From JAMOAD01 sp023621955 (lineage in GTDB: Bacteria; Acidobacteriota; Aminicenantia; JAMOAD01), in the NCBI GenBank assembly GCA_035403085.1, contig DAONEM010000029.1, positions 1-26,130 on the forward strand: a DNA stretch of 26,130 nucleotides. The letters run 5' to 3'. Positions 6,877-14,096 of the stretch are shown one piece after another. The position numbers and the translations under genes are program-made. Within the stretch, counting starts at the first letter, position 1. Each line of letters starts with the position of its first letter. A model generated the notes under the pieces. It was not told the DNA's origin, ran no database searches, and saw only the letters and a program-made list of their open reading frames with translations.

Positions 6877-7541
6877 ACTACCTTGTTCTGGACACCACCA
6901 CCGAGAACGGCTCCCTCGGACTCTACCAAGAGGGCGTCAAGACTCTCTTCTCCGCTCACTTCAGGATGATCCGGAGCTACTCCGAGCTTGTCACGCCCCT
7001 TCTCTCCCAGATGGAGCTCTTCGGGGAGAGCTCTCTGCAGAACCTCACCTACATAGGAATCGTCATCGGTCCAGGCTCCTTCACGGGAACCCGGGTGGGA
7101 ATGGCCGTGGCCAAGGGCCTCGCCCTGGGGTTGAAGATTCCTCTGGTCCCGGTGACCCTCTTCGACGCCCTGAGACGAAAAGCCTCCTTTCACAAGGGAA
7201 CGGTGATTCCCTTCGTCGACGCCAAGAAGAGGCAGGTCTTCTCCGAGATCTCCCTACCCGGCGAAGGAAGGCTTCTTCCTGGCTCCTACCCCCCTGGGAA
7301 GGTTATCGAGAGGGCTCCCCAGGGTTCGCTCTTCATCGGCAACGGTGTCCCCCTCTACAGGGAGCTCATCGATTCTTCCAGGTACAGCCTCTACGGGGAG
7401 GAGCTCTTCCTCTCCCGGGAGGTGGCCGCCCTGAGCGAAGAGGTCTTCCGAAGGGGGAAGGCCTTCGCCCCCTCCCACCTCAAGCCCCTCTACCTGCGAA
7501 GGACTGACGCGGAGCTGAAGTTCAACATCAAGGCCGACTGA
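6873..7541 (+). CDS. tsaB: tRNA threonylcarbamoyladenosine biosynthesis protein TsaB
   Basis: A 222-aa protein of the TsaB (YeaZ) family, an inactive ASKHA-fold paralogue of TsaD that forms the TsaB-TsaD-TsaE complex making t6A37 in ANN-decoding tRNAs. The N-terminus LVLDTTTENGSLGLY and the motif GPGSFTGTRVGMAVAKGLALGL (about 66-87) are diagnostic. Length is normal. It overlaps the symporter stop by ATGA and ends the operon; a convergent gene ends 21 bp further on. TsaD and TsaE are not in the window. Confidence 0.95.
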   Translation: MNYLVLDTTTENGSLGLYQEGVKTLFSAHFRMIRSYSELVTPLLSQMELFGESSLQNLTYIGIVIGPGSFTGTRVGMAVAKGLALGLKIPLVPVTLFDALRRKASFHKGTVIPFVDAKKRQVFSEISLPGEGRLLPGSYPPGKVIERAPQGSLFIGNGVPLYRELIDSSRYSLYGEELFLSREVAALSEEVFRRGKAFAPSHLKPLYLRRTDAELKFNIKAD

Positions 7542-7562
7542 GCGAAGACTTCGGCGAGGCTC

Positions 7563-8492
7563 TTACCCCCTGGGAGCCGCGCCCTCTCCGGTACTGTTCG
7601 GTTGGGAAGCCCTTGGTTCCTGGAAGAAGATCTCCCCCAGTGTCCCCTCCTTGACGAACGCCTCAGCCTCTAAGGTCGGTGTCTCCGGGGGGAAGACCTT
7701 GATGACCACCGTGGCGAGAGCGGGTTCCAGGGTCTGAAGCGCTCCCGGGGTTCCCTGGTGGTAGTCGGAGTGGAAGGAACCGTTGACATGGAGGATGACC
7801 CTCTGGGGGAAACGCTTGTGCAGGGCTTGCAGGCTCTCGGCCATGGTGGAATCCTTGAGACATTGGGCCAAGTAGAGCCTCTCTTCCATGCCGGGACCTC
7901 CAGCCTTCATCATGGCCGAAGGAATATCCACGAGGGTCTTGAGGAACCTCTCCCTGTAGGAGGGGAAGTCGTGTTGCAGGCGCGAGGCGGCCCATCTCTT
8001 CTCGTCGGTGGAGAGGCGGGAGAAGGCCTCTTCTCCCTGCCTGGCGATTCTGGAGGCCAAAGGGCGGGGAACGTTGGAGGCGGAGACGGGAATCCCCCTC
8101 TCTTTGGCGAAGAGGATCAAGGGGCGGTAGTCCCTCTCGTAGTTGGGCCAAGGACGGCAGAGGCGTAAAAACTCCTCCTCTGGGATCTCCCCGGAGAGGT
8201 AACGGTCAAGATCCTCTTGGACGTCTCTCTCGAACATCTCCAGGGAGAGGGCGACCCTTCCGGGGTACTCCCTTTCGAGAAGTCGAAGGAGCTCCTCCTC
8301 GATCCGGTGGGCGAAGCCATGGTCGTGTTGCTCCCCCAAGAAGACGACCAGCGGGAGGGGCGGTAGCTCCTTGATCAGCTCAGAGAGCGGGTGGGGAAGG
8401 CCCTCTTTCGCCTTGCGGTAGGTCTGTGGAAGGGCGAAACAGAGGGTTGACAAGGCGAAGACGAAAAGGAAAGTGAGGGTTTTTTTCAACAT
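7563..8492 (-). CDS. ChaN-family exported protein
   Basis: A 309-aa protein with a Sec signal peptide (MLKKTLTFLFVFALSTLCFA, cleavage likely after residue 20). The Cys in LSTLC does not sit in a good lipobox, so it is probably a soluble or loosely attached periplasmic protein. The family signature is clear: FLGEQHDHGFAHRIEEELL, then SLEMFERDVQEDLDRYLSGEI and NYERDYRPLILFAKERGIPVSASNVPR. ChaN-like proteins bind haem or are distant Tiki-type peptidase relatives; which applies here is unknown. GGAGGAG directs the start at 8492. It lies 82 bp downstream of the fadL-like gene on the same strand, behind a terminator-like hairpin. Confidence 0.88.
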   Translation of the reverse strand: MLKKTLTFLFVFALSTLCFALPQTYRKAKEGLPHPLSELIKELPPLPLVVFLGEQHDHGFAHRIEEELLRLLEREYPGRVALSLEMFERDVQEDLDRYLSGEIPEEEFLRLCRPWPNYERDYRPLILFAKERGIPVSASNVPRPLASRIARQGEEAFSRLSTDEKRWAASRLQHDFPSYRERFLKTLVDIPSAMMKAGGPGMEERLYLAQCLKDSTMAESLQALHKRFPQRVILHVNGSFHSDYHQGTPGALQTLEPALATVVIKVFPPETPTLEAEAFVKEGTLGEIFFQEPRASQPNSTGEGAAPRG

Positions 8493-8538
8493 CTCTCCTC
8501 CGAAGGGGAATCACTACCATATCCGGTGGGAGAGGTAA

Positions 8539-8561
8539 AGGGGGGAGGGGTTCTCCCCCCT
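8539..8561 (-). terminator. Hairpin downstream of the fadL-like gene
   Basis: A perfect 9-bp stem (AGGGGGGAG 8539-8547 with CTCCCCCCT 8553-8561) and a 5-nt loop. On the minus strand the stem runs into a short TTT, then ACC. This is a plausible attenuator or weak intrinsic terminator between the fadL-like gene and the ChaN gene. Confidence 0.55.
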
Positions 8562-8574
8562 CTGGGCTGATAGT

Positions 8575-9810
8575 TTAGAACCGGTAGGTCAGGCTGAAGT
8601 TGGGAACGTAGATGTCGACTTCGCTTGTCCCGGGCATACCGCCTGTGGCGGCCTCGGAGACGGCCAACTCCCTCTTGCCGCCGTCAAGGTACTCCATGCA
8701 GAGGTCCAGTGTAAAAGGGCCCTTGGTATAACCGAAACCGAAGGTGAAGGTGTTGTATGTCATCTGGGGTAGAAGGATGTTCAGCGTCGAGATGGGGCCC
8801 GGCGTGGGATCGTAGTAGTAGCCGCCGCGAATGGAGAGGTTTTCGGTGGCTTTGTATTCGAAACCGGCCCGGAGTTGAACCTTGCTGTTCCAGTCGAAGT
8901 TCAGGTGGGTGGCCTTCCCGAAGTAGGTGTTCCAGAGCGGATCGTCGAAGGTGGCGGGGATCGAGTCTATGACCTTCCAGCGGGAGTACTGGGCGTCGGC
9001 GTTGACCGTGAAGCGGTCTGAGAACTTGTAGGAGAGCCCGAAGCCGATCCAAGCCGGCCAGCTGCCTTTTCTGGTGATCTCGGCTTCGGTGGAGAGGCGG
9101 TAGAGAGAGGCGCCGGACATGGTGGCGTCACCGGTGAAGGTGAACTTGGTCGGTGTCTTCCAAGTGATCCCCATCCCGAGCCTGGAGGTGGGCCTGAGGT
9201 GTAAGCCGAAGGTGGCGTTGATTCCGATGTCGTCGGACTTCTCACTGTATTGGCCTACCGCCGGACGTTTCAGCTTGATCAGACCGTAGTTGATGTTCAG
9301 AGAGGCGCCTAGGGAGACCCCCTCTGCAACCTTATAAGCGATCACCGGCGAGAGGGTGATGACGGCGACTTGGCTCTCCCACTGGGCGGTGCTCTTGACT
9401 CCCGGATACCCGACAAGATCGTCCCCGTTCCACTTCGTTCCCAAGCCGGAGGGCACATAGGCCACGATTCCGGCGGTCACCCGGGAAGAGAGGGGGGTGA
9501 TGAAGCCGATGGCTCCGGAAGGGTAAAAGAGCAGATCGGTCTTCGTGTCCGTCCCCGTGGGGGTGAAAGAGAACTTTCCTCTCTCCAGAAGGTTCATCTG
9601 GAAGAGAGTAAGGGTGGGACGGTCCAGCTGGGTAAGCCCCGCGGGGTTCCAATAGACGGCGGAGAAATCGTCGGCCATTCCGATGAAGGCGCCCCCCATT
9701 CCAATAGCCTTGGCTCCGACACCGTTGAGGTTGAAACCGTTGGCGAAAATAGTTCCTGAAACGGCTAAAACCAAAGCTAAGAGAAACACAAAGATGACGA
9801 ATTTTTTCAT
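8575..9810 (-). CDS. Outer-membrane transport protein, OmpP1/FadL/TodX family
   Basis: A 411-aa beta-barrel precursor. The start at 9810 (MKKFVIFVFLLALVLAVSGTIFA) gives a clean signal peptide and has AGGAGG 4 nt upstream; a longer open frame begins at 9948 but would bury the signal peptide. The mature N-terminus NGFNLNGVGAKAIGMGGAFIGMADDFSAVYWNPAGL is the classical FadL hatch and N-terminal pattern, and the protein ends in Phe (LTYRF) as BAM-inserted barrels do. FadL proteins let hydrophobic compounds such as long-chain fatty acids or aromatics pass the outer membrane by lateral diffusion. The substrate is not known. The promoter contains a T9 tract in its spacer. Confidence 0.93.
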   Translation of the reverse strand: MKKFVIFVFLLALVLAVSGTIFANGFNLNGVGAKAIGMGGAFIGMADDFSAVYWNPAGLTQLDRPTLTLFQMNLLERGKFSFTPTGTDTKTDLLFYPSGAIGFITPLSSRVTAGIVAYVPSGLGTKWNGDDLVGYPGVKSTAQWESQVAVITLSPVIAYKVAEGVSLGASLNINYGLIKLKRPAVGQYSEKSDDIGINATFGLHLRPTSRLGMGITWKTPTKFTFTGDATMSGASLYRLSTEAEITRKGSWPAWIGFGLSYKFSDRFTVNADAQYSRWKVIDSIPATFDDPLWNTYFGKATHLNFDWNSKVQLRAGFEYKATENLSIRGGYYYDPTPGPISTLNILLPQMTYNTFTFGFGYTKGPFTLDLCMEYLDGGKRELAVSEAATGGMPGTSEVDIYVPNFSLTYRF

Positions 9811-9840
9811 GAAACCTCCTATTGTTAACGGGTCAGGGGC

Positions 9841-9869
9841 AATATACCTGAAAAAAAAAGAGAAGTCAA
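9841..9869 (-). promoter_or_regulatory. fadL-like gene promoter with homopolymer spacer
   Basis: On the minus strand TTGACT (9869-9864, 5/6) - N17 - TATATT (9846-9841, 5/6). The 17-nt spacer contains nine consecutive T (9851-9859 as A on the plus strand). The predicted start of transcription is near 9834, giving a leader of about 24 nt with AGGAGG before the ATG at 9810. Confidence 0.7.
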
Positions 9870-10076
9870 ATTTCATCTTTTCTAGAAAGGGGACAATAAA
9901 TTCTCGTGAATGTGCGAAAACTGATTCGTACTTGTTTTTGAAGAACATCGACGTAAAAGTAAATAGACTATTATAAAGTTATATATGTGTCAAATTAATA
10001 ATCGCTCAATCTCCCTTTAGGTGCTACACGAAGAAGAGAAGAAAAATTCAACAGAGACGATGTTCGTGGTCGCAGT
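9870..10076. other. AT-rich intergenic segment without a gene
   Basis: No convincing reading frame. The segment is much richer in A/T than the rest of the window. On the minus strand there is a possible second upstream promoter for the fadL-like gene: TATAAT at 9975-9970, with TTAATT 17 nt upstream (9998-9993) and a TTGACA (9993-9988) only 12 nt upstream. Nothing else is recognised up to the gap flank at 10077. Confidence 0.4.
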
Positions 10077-10131
10077 CTACCCCATGAAGTTCTCCGGTTG
10101 GTAGGGGAATCGGCCTTTTACGGCTCACGGT
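10077..10131 (+). repeat. 55-bp repeat, left flank of scaffold gap
   Basis: Identical over all 55 bases to 10232-10286 on the other side of the N run. It contains a weak inverted pair CTACC/GGTAG. Repeats of exactly 55 bp at two contig ends are what a de Bruijn assembler using k=55 leaves, so this is probably one genomic copy written twice or a graph node at a repeat. Confidence 0.9.
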
Positions 10132-10231
10132 NNNNNNNNNNNNNNNNNNNNNNNNNNNNNNNNNNNNNNNNNNNNNNNNNNNNNNNNNNNNNNNNNNNNN
10201 NNNNNNNNNNNNNNNNNNNNNNNNNNNNNNN
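10132..10231. other. Scaffold gap (100 N)
   Basis: Exactly 100 N, the common placeholder for a gap of unknown length. The true distance between the flanks is unknown and could be negative (a 55-bp overlap) or hide a repeat. Confidence 0.99.
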
Positions 10232-10286
10232 CTACCCCATGAAGTTCTCCGGTTGGTAGGGGAATCGGCCTTTTACGGCTCACGGT
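10232..10286 (+). repeat. 55-bp repeat, right flank of scaffold gap
   Basis: Second copy of the sequence at 10077-10131, without mismatch. It continues into unique, hairpin-rich DNA that leads to the rodZ-like gene. Confidence 0.9.
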
Positions 10287-10515
10287 GGTAAGTCTTTTCG
10301 ACGGTGGTCGTCCTTTCGCTTCCAGGAGGGCGGCGGCTCTTCTCCGACAAGGTTGCCTCTTCCGGTGAACCGGAAGAGCCGCGGCTTCATGGTTCTCTTC
10401 TCTTGGGAAACAGAGGGTACCGAAGATCCCCCCTCCCGGGTTTTCCGTGTCCTGCCGGGGGGAGGGAGTGCCGGTCGTGTCGAAGCCGAAGATCCCTTCG
10501 AAGATGGGGGCGGGG
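10287..10515 (+). other. Structured non-coding segment upstream of rodZ
   Basis: No coding frame is supported. CTCTTCCGG-TGAA-CCGGAAGAG (10357-10378) is a perfect 9-bp hairpin with a tetraloop. Its 3' arm, extended as GAAGAGCCGC (10373-10382), is also perfectly complementary to GCGGCTCTTC (10333-10342), so two exclusive folds are possible. An 11-bp direct repeat CCGAAGATCCC occurs at 10420-10430 and 10486-10496, and CCCTCCC (10431-10437) can pair with GGGAGGG (10460-10466). It could be a small RNA or a leader. No known riboswitch class was recognised. Confidence 0.4.
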
Positions 10516-10544
10516 TTCTCAAAGGCTCCCCTTTTTGGTAAAAT
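10516..10544 (+). promoter_or_regulatory. Promoter of the rodZ-like gene (leaderless)
   Basis: TTCTCA (10516-10521) - N17 - TAAAAT (10539-10544, 5/6). The expected transcription start, about 7 nt downstream of the -10, falls at or next to the ATG at 10552, and there is no ribosome site in front of that ATG. The same TTnTCA-N17-TAnnAT form is found before htpX and before the SdpI-like gene. Confidence 0.55.
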
Positions 10545-10551
10545 CTCTACC

Positions 10552-11352
10552 ATGAACGATCAGAAGACGGTTTCTCTGGGCGCCCGTCTGAAAAACGCCA
10601 GAGAGGCGAAGGGTATCACCCTGGAAGATGTGAGTCGGCAGACCAGAATTTCCAAGGGAATGCTTCAATCCCTGGAAGAAGATCGGTACGAGCTTCTTCC
10701 GGGAGGCTTCTTCAACCGGGGGTTGATCCGGAGCTATTCGGCTTTTCTGGGCCTTCCTGGCGAAGAGGAGCTGAAACTCTACGAGCGTTTGCACCCCAAG
10801 GAAGAGCGTAAGCGGGAAGCCTCAGAGCCGATCGAATTTTCCAAGGAGGGCTTCTTTGTCCTCCACCGTAGGGGGCTCCTGTGGACAGCGGGAATCGTCG
10901 CCTTCTTGGTCTTCGTCGTCTGGCTCTTCCTCCCGGTGGGAGATTTTACACCGAAGCCTGTGCAGCAACAGCCTGAGGTTCGTCTTGAACAGACTCCTCC
11001 TCCGGTTCAAGCACCCTCTCCGACGCCGACAGCCGAGGATGCCCAGCCCCAGGAGGCTTCGGCAGAGACACCTCTTCCGGTGGAAGAACCGAAGAGCCTA
11101 ACCCTGAAACTGACCTTCAACGGGGACTGTTGGATTCAGATGCGCAAGGGCGGAGAACTCACAGAGGAGGGGCTCTTCAAGAAAGGTGAGACCATCGACG
11201 CCGAAGGGGAGGCCTTCCAGATTCGAATCGGAAACCCCGGGGTCATCGCCATCACCATCAACGGTCAGGAGGGGCGTTTTCCCTGGAACCCCGCCCAGCC
11301 CTATACCCTTGAGCTCAACATGGAGAACTTCAAGGAGTTCTTGCCTCGATGA
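10552..11352 (+). CDS. rodZ: RodZ-like helix-turn-helix membrane protein
   Basis: A 266-aa protein with the domain order of RodZ: a cytoplasmic HTH_25 domain (residues 9-75, LGARLKNAREAKGITLEDVSRQTRISKGMLQSLEEDRY), one transmembrane helix (109-127), a Pro/Gln/Glu-rich periplasmic linker (130-180) and a DUF4115 domain (about 183-260, ending in FPWNPAQPYTLELN). RodZ links MreB filaments to the envelope and supports rod shape. The ATG at 10552 is chosen because the HTH domain begins right after it and a promoter ends just before it. The frame is open upstream, with possible GTG starts such as 10468, but these would add an unconserved stretch. It overlaps the next gene by 4 bp (ATGA). Confidence 0.88.
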   Translation: MNDQKTVSLGARLKNAREAKGITLEDVSRQTRISKGMLQSLEEDRYELLPGGFFNRGLIRSYSAFLGLPGEEELKLYERLHPKEERKREASEPIEFSKEGFFVLHRRGLLWTAGIVAFLVFVVWLFLPVGDFTPKPVQQQPEVRLEQTPPPVQAPSPTPTAEDAQPQEASAETPLPVEEPKSLTLKLTFNGDCWIQMRKGGELTEEGLFKKGETIDAEGEAFQIRIGNPGVIAITINGQEGRFPWNPAQPYTLELNMENFKEFLPR

Positions 11353-12368
11353 GCGATCCGGAAACCATCCTTCAGGATCTTCGGGCCGGGAACCTCGACC
11401 AGACCATCAAGGAGTGGATCGTCGACAGGACTCTTCCCCTCCCGAAAGAGTATTACTGGGAGGCGCTCTTCTACCTTCTTTCGGAACCTTTCTTCCGGGG
11501 GACCGCGGAGGGGATCCTCGGCTCTCTCCCCCAGGAGGATTTGGAGGCCTACTTCTCAGGCTCCCGTCTCTCTCCGGCGCTCTCCCTTTTCCTCTACGAC
11601 CGTTACAAGGCGGCCCTGGGAAGGAACGCCCTGAAGTCCCTGGTGGCGAACCCGACGGTCTCTCCGAAGCTTCTTGTCCAGATCGCCCGTTCTCAAGACA
11701 GTGAACTGGTGGAGTTGGTCTCCCTCAACGAGGTCATGCTCTTGGCCTTTCCCGAGATTCTCGAGACTCTCATCTCCTCCACCGTCCTTCCCCGTGAGAG
11801 GGCCTTCGCCCTTCAGGAGATGAAGAGGCGTTTCATCGACGGCGAGCGGGACGAGGAAGAGGAGACCCCTGAGGAGAAGAGATCGACGGAAGAGGAAGGG
11901 GAGGAGACCGCCGAGAAGATCACCGTGGAAGTGGAGACCGAAGAGGGGGTCGAACGTAAGGAGCTTTCGCTCCATGAGATCAAGTCCATGAGGGTCGGGG
12001 ACAGGGTTAAGCTTGCCCTCTTCGGCAACAAGGAGATCCGAACGATCTTGATCACCGACGCGAACCGCCTCGTTCGGGAAGCGGTTCTTCAGAGTCCGAA
12101 GCTCATGGACATAGAGATTGAGTTTTTCGCCCGTCAGAAGAGCCTTCCCGACGATGTGGTGCGAAGGATCTCCCAGAACCGCAGTTGGTCGACAAAGCCC
12201 GCCGTTCTCCTGGCCCTGCTGAAGAACCCCAAGTGCCCCGTGGGCTTCTCGATGACGGCTTTGGACCGTCTCTCGGTTCGAGAGCTCAGGGCCCTTGAAA
12301 AGAACAAGGATGTGCCGGAACTGGTCAGAAGAAAGGCCCGAGCGCTCCTTGCGGCGCGGAACAGCTGA
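11349..12368 (+). CDS. Conserved HEAT-like hypothetical protein
   Basis: A 339-aa protein without signal peptide or membrane helix, so cytoplasmic. The N-terminal half is helical; residues about 156-190 are a Glu-rich, charged linker; the C-terminal 130 residues form short helical repeats (RVGDRVKLALFGNKEIRTILI, then VREAVLQSPKLMDIEIEFFARQKSLPDDVVRRISQNRSW, then LALLKNPKCPVGFSMTALDRLSVRELRALEKNKDVPELVRRKA). From memory, proteins with this repeat pattern are widespread as uncharacterised proteins in deltaproteobacteria and relatives. Function is unknown. It overlaps rodZ by 4 bp and is followed after 2 bp by an NlpC/P60 gene, which suggests a link to envelope biology. Being real is near certain; the name is descriptive only. 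Confidence 0.85.
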   Translation: MSDPETILQDLRAGNLDQTIKEWIVDRTLPLPKEYYWEALFYLLSEPFFRGTAEGILGSLPQEDLEAYFSGSRLSPALSLFLYDRYKAALGRNALKSLVANPTVSPKLLVQIARSQDSELVELVSLNEVMLLAFPEILETLISSTVLPRERAFALQEMKRRFIDGERDEEEETPEEKRSTEEEGEETAEKITVEVETEEGVERKELSLHEIKSMRVGDRVKLALFGNKEIRTILITDANRLVREAVLQSPKLMDIEIEFFARQKSLPDDVVRRISQNRSWSTKPAVLLALLKNPKCPVGFSMTALDRLSVRELRALEKNKDVPELVRRKARALLAARNS

Positions 12369-12370
12369 GA

Positions 12371-12826
12371 ATGGTGAGCAGGAGAGGGTACAGACTCTAC
12401 TCACTCCTTCTCCTCCTTCTCCTCCCCGTCTCCTGCGTCTCCCCCCCTAAGACGGTTCCCGAGAACGCCAGGGGAATCGTGGAGACCGCCAACTCCCTGA
12501 TCGGATCCCCCTACTGTTACGGTGGAGAGGGGCCGAGTTGTTTCGACTGCAGCGGCTTTGTCCGGTTTGTCTTCGATTCCAACGGGATCTCCATACCCAG
12601 GAGCAGCCGAGAACAGATGAAGGTGGGGGAGAGAATCCCTGGGGGAAAGTCTCTCAGACCCGGAGACATCCTCTTCTTCAGAATCTCCAAGAAGATCATG
12701 CACAGTGGCATCTATCTCGGATCGGGCAGTTTCGTCCACGCCCCCAGGAGCGGCGGGAGGGTCCGCCGGGAACTCTGGGGAGGCTATTGGGAAAAGCACT
12801 TCCTCTTCGCCCGGAGGGTTCAGTGA
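12371..12826 (+). CDS. NlpC/P60 family peptidoglycan hydrolase, probable lipoprotein
   Basis: A 151-aa secreted cysteine peptidase that would cut peptide cross-bridges in peptidoglycan. A signal peptide is followed by a Cys22 in LLPVSC, which is lipobox-like although position -3 is Pro rather than Leu. Catalytic residues are visible: Cys60 in DCSG (59-62), His111 in MHSGIYLG and the third polar residue His123 in FVHAPRSGG. The YCYGGEGPSCFDCSGFVRFVF block is typical. It is a minimal single-domain version without SH3 domains. The start has only a weak ribosome site, and it follows the HEAT-like gene after 2 bp, so translation is likely coupled. Its stop overlaps the next start (GTGA). Confidence 0.92.
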   Translation: MVSRRGYRLYSLLLLLLLPVSCVSPPKTVPENARGIVETANSLIGSPYCYGGEGPSCFDCSGFVRFVFDSNGISIPRSSREQMKVGERIPGGKSLRPGDILFFRISKKIMHSGIYLGSGSFVHAPRSGGRVRRELWGGYWEKHFLFARRVQ

Positions 12827-13293
12827 GACCTCCCTTCAGGGTCTCCGTCATTGGGGGAAGCCGTGAGGAGGAGCCCTTCCTGGCCGAAGTCCGGGGGCTG
12901 GGTAGCCTCATGGCCCGAGAGGGCTGGACCGTTGTCTGCGGAGGCCTGGGCGGGGTCATGGAGGCCATAGCCAGGGGCGTGCGGGAGAGCGGAGGAGAGG
13001 TGATCGGGATTCTTCCCGGTCCTGACCCCCGAGAGGGGAACCCTTGGCTTTCAACGGTGGTTGCCACCGGTCTCGGCCAGGGAAGGAACCTTCTGGTCGT
13101 CATGAACGGAGACGCCGTCGTGGCTCTGGGGGGTAAGAACGGGACCCTTTCGGAGATCGGGCACGCCCTCGCCCTGGGAAGGAGAGTCTTCGGTTGGCGG
13201 ACCTGGGAGCTTCCGGGAGTTGAGAGGGTCGAAGAACCCCGGATTCTGATCGAACGTTTGAAAGAGCTCTTTGCCTCCGATGCCGAACTATAA
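12823..13293 (+). CDS. LOG-family protein (TIGR00725-like Rossmann protein)
   Basis: A 156-aa Rossmann-fold protein of the lysine-decarboxylase-like/LOG superfamily. Visible motifs are CGGLGGVMEAIARG (nucleotide-binding glycines) and ALGGKNGTLSEIGHA, which corresponds to the PGGxGTxxE motif but with Lys-Asn in place of the usual xGT context. Family members include nucleotide phosphoribohydrolases that release cytokinin-type bases; the small bacterial branch has no settled function. The start is GTG 12823, overlapping the NlpC stop, with GGAGGG at 12813-12818. A longer upstream frame would run across the NlpC gene and is rejected. The 3' end overlaps truA by 14 bp. Confidence 0.88.
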   Translation: MRPPFRVSVIGGSREEEPFLAEVRGLGSLMAREGWTVVCGGLGGVMEAIARGVRESGGEVIGILPGPDPREGNPWLSTVVATGLGQGRNLLVVMNGDAVVALGGKNGTLSEIGHALALGRRVFGWRTWELPGVERVEEPRILIERLKELFASDAEL

Positions 13294-14065
13294 GATCATC
13301 GTTCAATACGATGGAACAGGGTTTTCGGGATGGCAGATCCAGCCTGGGAGGACCACGGTCCAGGGGGAGATCTCCCGGGCTCTCTCGGTGATTACGGCCC
13401 AGAGGGTGAGGGTCACCGGCTCGGGGAGAACCGATTCCGGAGTCCATGCCCGAGGCCAGGTGGCGAACTTCAACGTCAAGAGCCGGATCGCCCCTGACTC
13501 TATGAAGCGGGCCTTGAACGCTCTCTTGCCCTCTACGATCCGAATCCTGGAGTGCCAGGGTGTCCCCGACAGCTTCAACTCCCGTTTTCACGCCCTGGAG
13601 AAAACCTATATCTACACCCTTTTCCGCTCTCCCGTCCTCTCCCCCTTCCTCGGGCCCTTCTGCCTCCACTTTCCCTATCCCTTGGATCTTGAGAGGATGC
13701 AGAGGGCGGCGGATCTCATCGTCGGGGAGAGAGACTTCTCCTCTTTCACGACTCGGAGTGATAAGAACAACCATGTCAAAAAGGTCTTACAGATCCGTGT
13801 CCTTCCCCGGGGCGAGCTCCTCCACATCAAGGTTCGGGGGCGCGGCTTCCTCCGTTACATGGTTCGGACCATCGTGGGGACCCTCCTCGAAGTCGGGGAG
13901 GGGAAGAGGAGCCCCGAGGAGATGACCGGAATACTGGAAGGGAAGGATCGCTCTTTGGCGGGCCCCACCGCCCCTCCCCAGGGGCTCTGTCTCTGGGAAG
14001 TTCTCTACCCCGATCCGAACGCGCCGATCCCTGAAGCCGTTCCCGAAGGGGGAGACGACGAGTAA
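13280..14065 (+). CDS. truA: tRNA pseudouridine(38-40) synthase TruA
   Basis: A 261-aa TruA enzyme that isomerises uridines 38-40 in the anticodon arm of many tRNAs. The catalytic Asp52 lies in GSGRTDSGVHARGQ. Other hallmarks are IVQYDGTGFSGWQIQP at the N-terminus and RGRGFLRYMVRTIVGTLLEVGEG near residue 190-210. The start ATG 13280 is preferred over a TTG three codons upstream because homologues begin with a short N-terminus and the ATG is in coupled overlap with the LOG gene. The last 15 residues are an acidic tail. It is followed after 31 bp by the class D enzyme gene. Confidence 0.96.
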   Translation: MPNYKIIVQYDGTGFSGWQIQPGRTTVQGEISRALSVITAQRVRVTGSGRTDSGVHARGQVANFNVKSRIAPDSMKRALNALLPSTIRILECQGVPDSFNSRFHALEKTYIYTLFRSPVLSPFLGPFCLHFPYPLDLERMQRAADLIVGERDFSSFTTRSDKNNHVKKVLQIRVLPRGELLHIKVRGRGFLRYMVRTIVGTLLEVGEGKRSPEEMTGILEGKDRSLAGPTAPPQGLCLWEVLYPDPNAPIPEAVPEGGDDE

Positions 14066-14096
14066 GGGGCGTAAGAAAAACATAAGGAGTAACCCT

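Noticed and set aside
9970..9993. TTGACA-N12-TATAAT on the minus strand as a standard promoter
   Set aside because: A 12-nt spacer is too short for sigma-70; the TATAAT could instead use TTAATT at 17 nt, so it is only mentioned as a possible second promoter.
10077..10286. CRISPR array
   Set aside because: Only one 55-bp repeat pair is seen, with an N gap instead of spacers, and there are no cas genes in the window. A hidden array in the gap cannot be excluded but is not supported.
10125..10553. Frames across or next to the N run on both strands
   Set aside because: They read through the unknown bases or consist of Arg/Pro/Gly-rich strings with stems and repeats; no start site or domain supports them.
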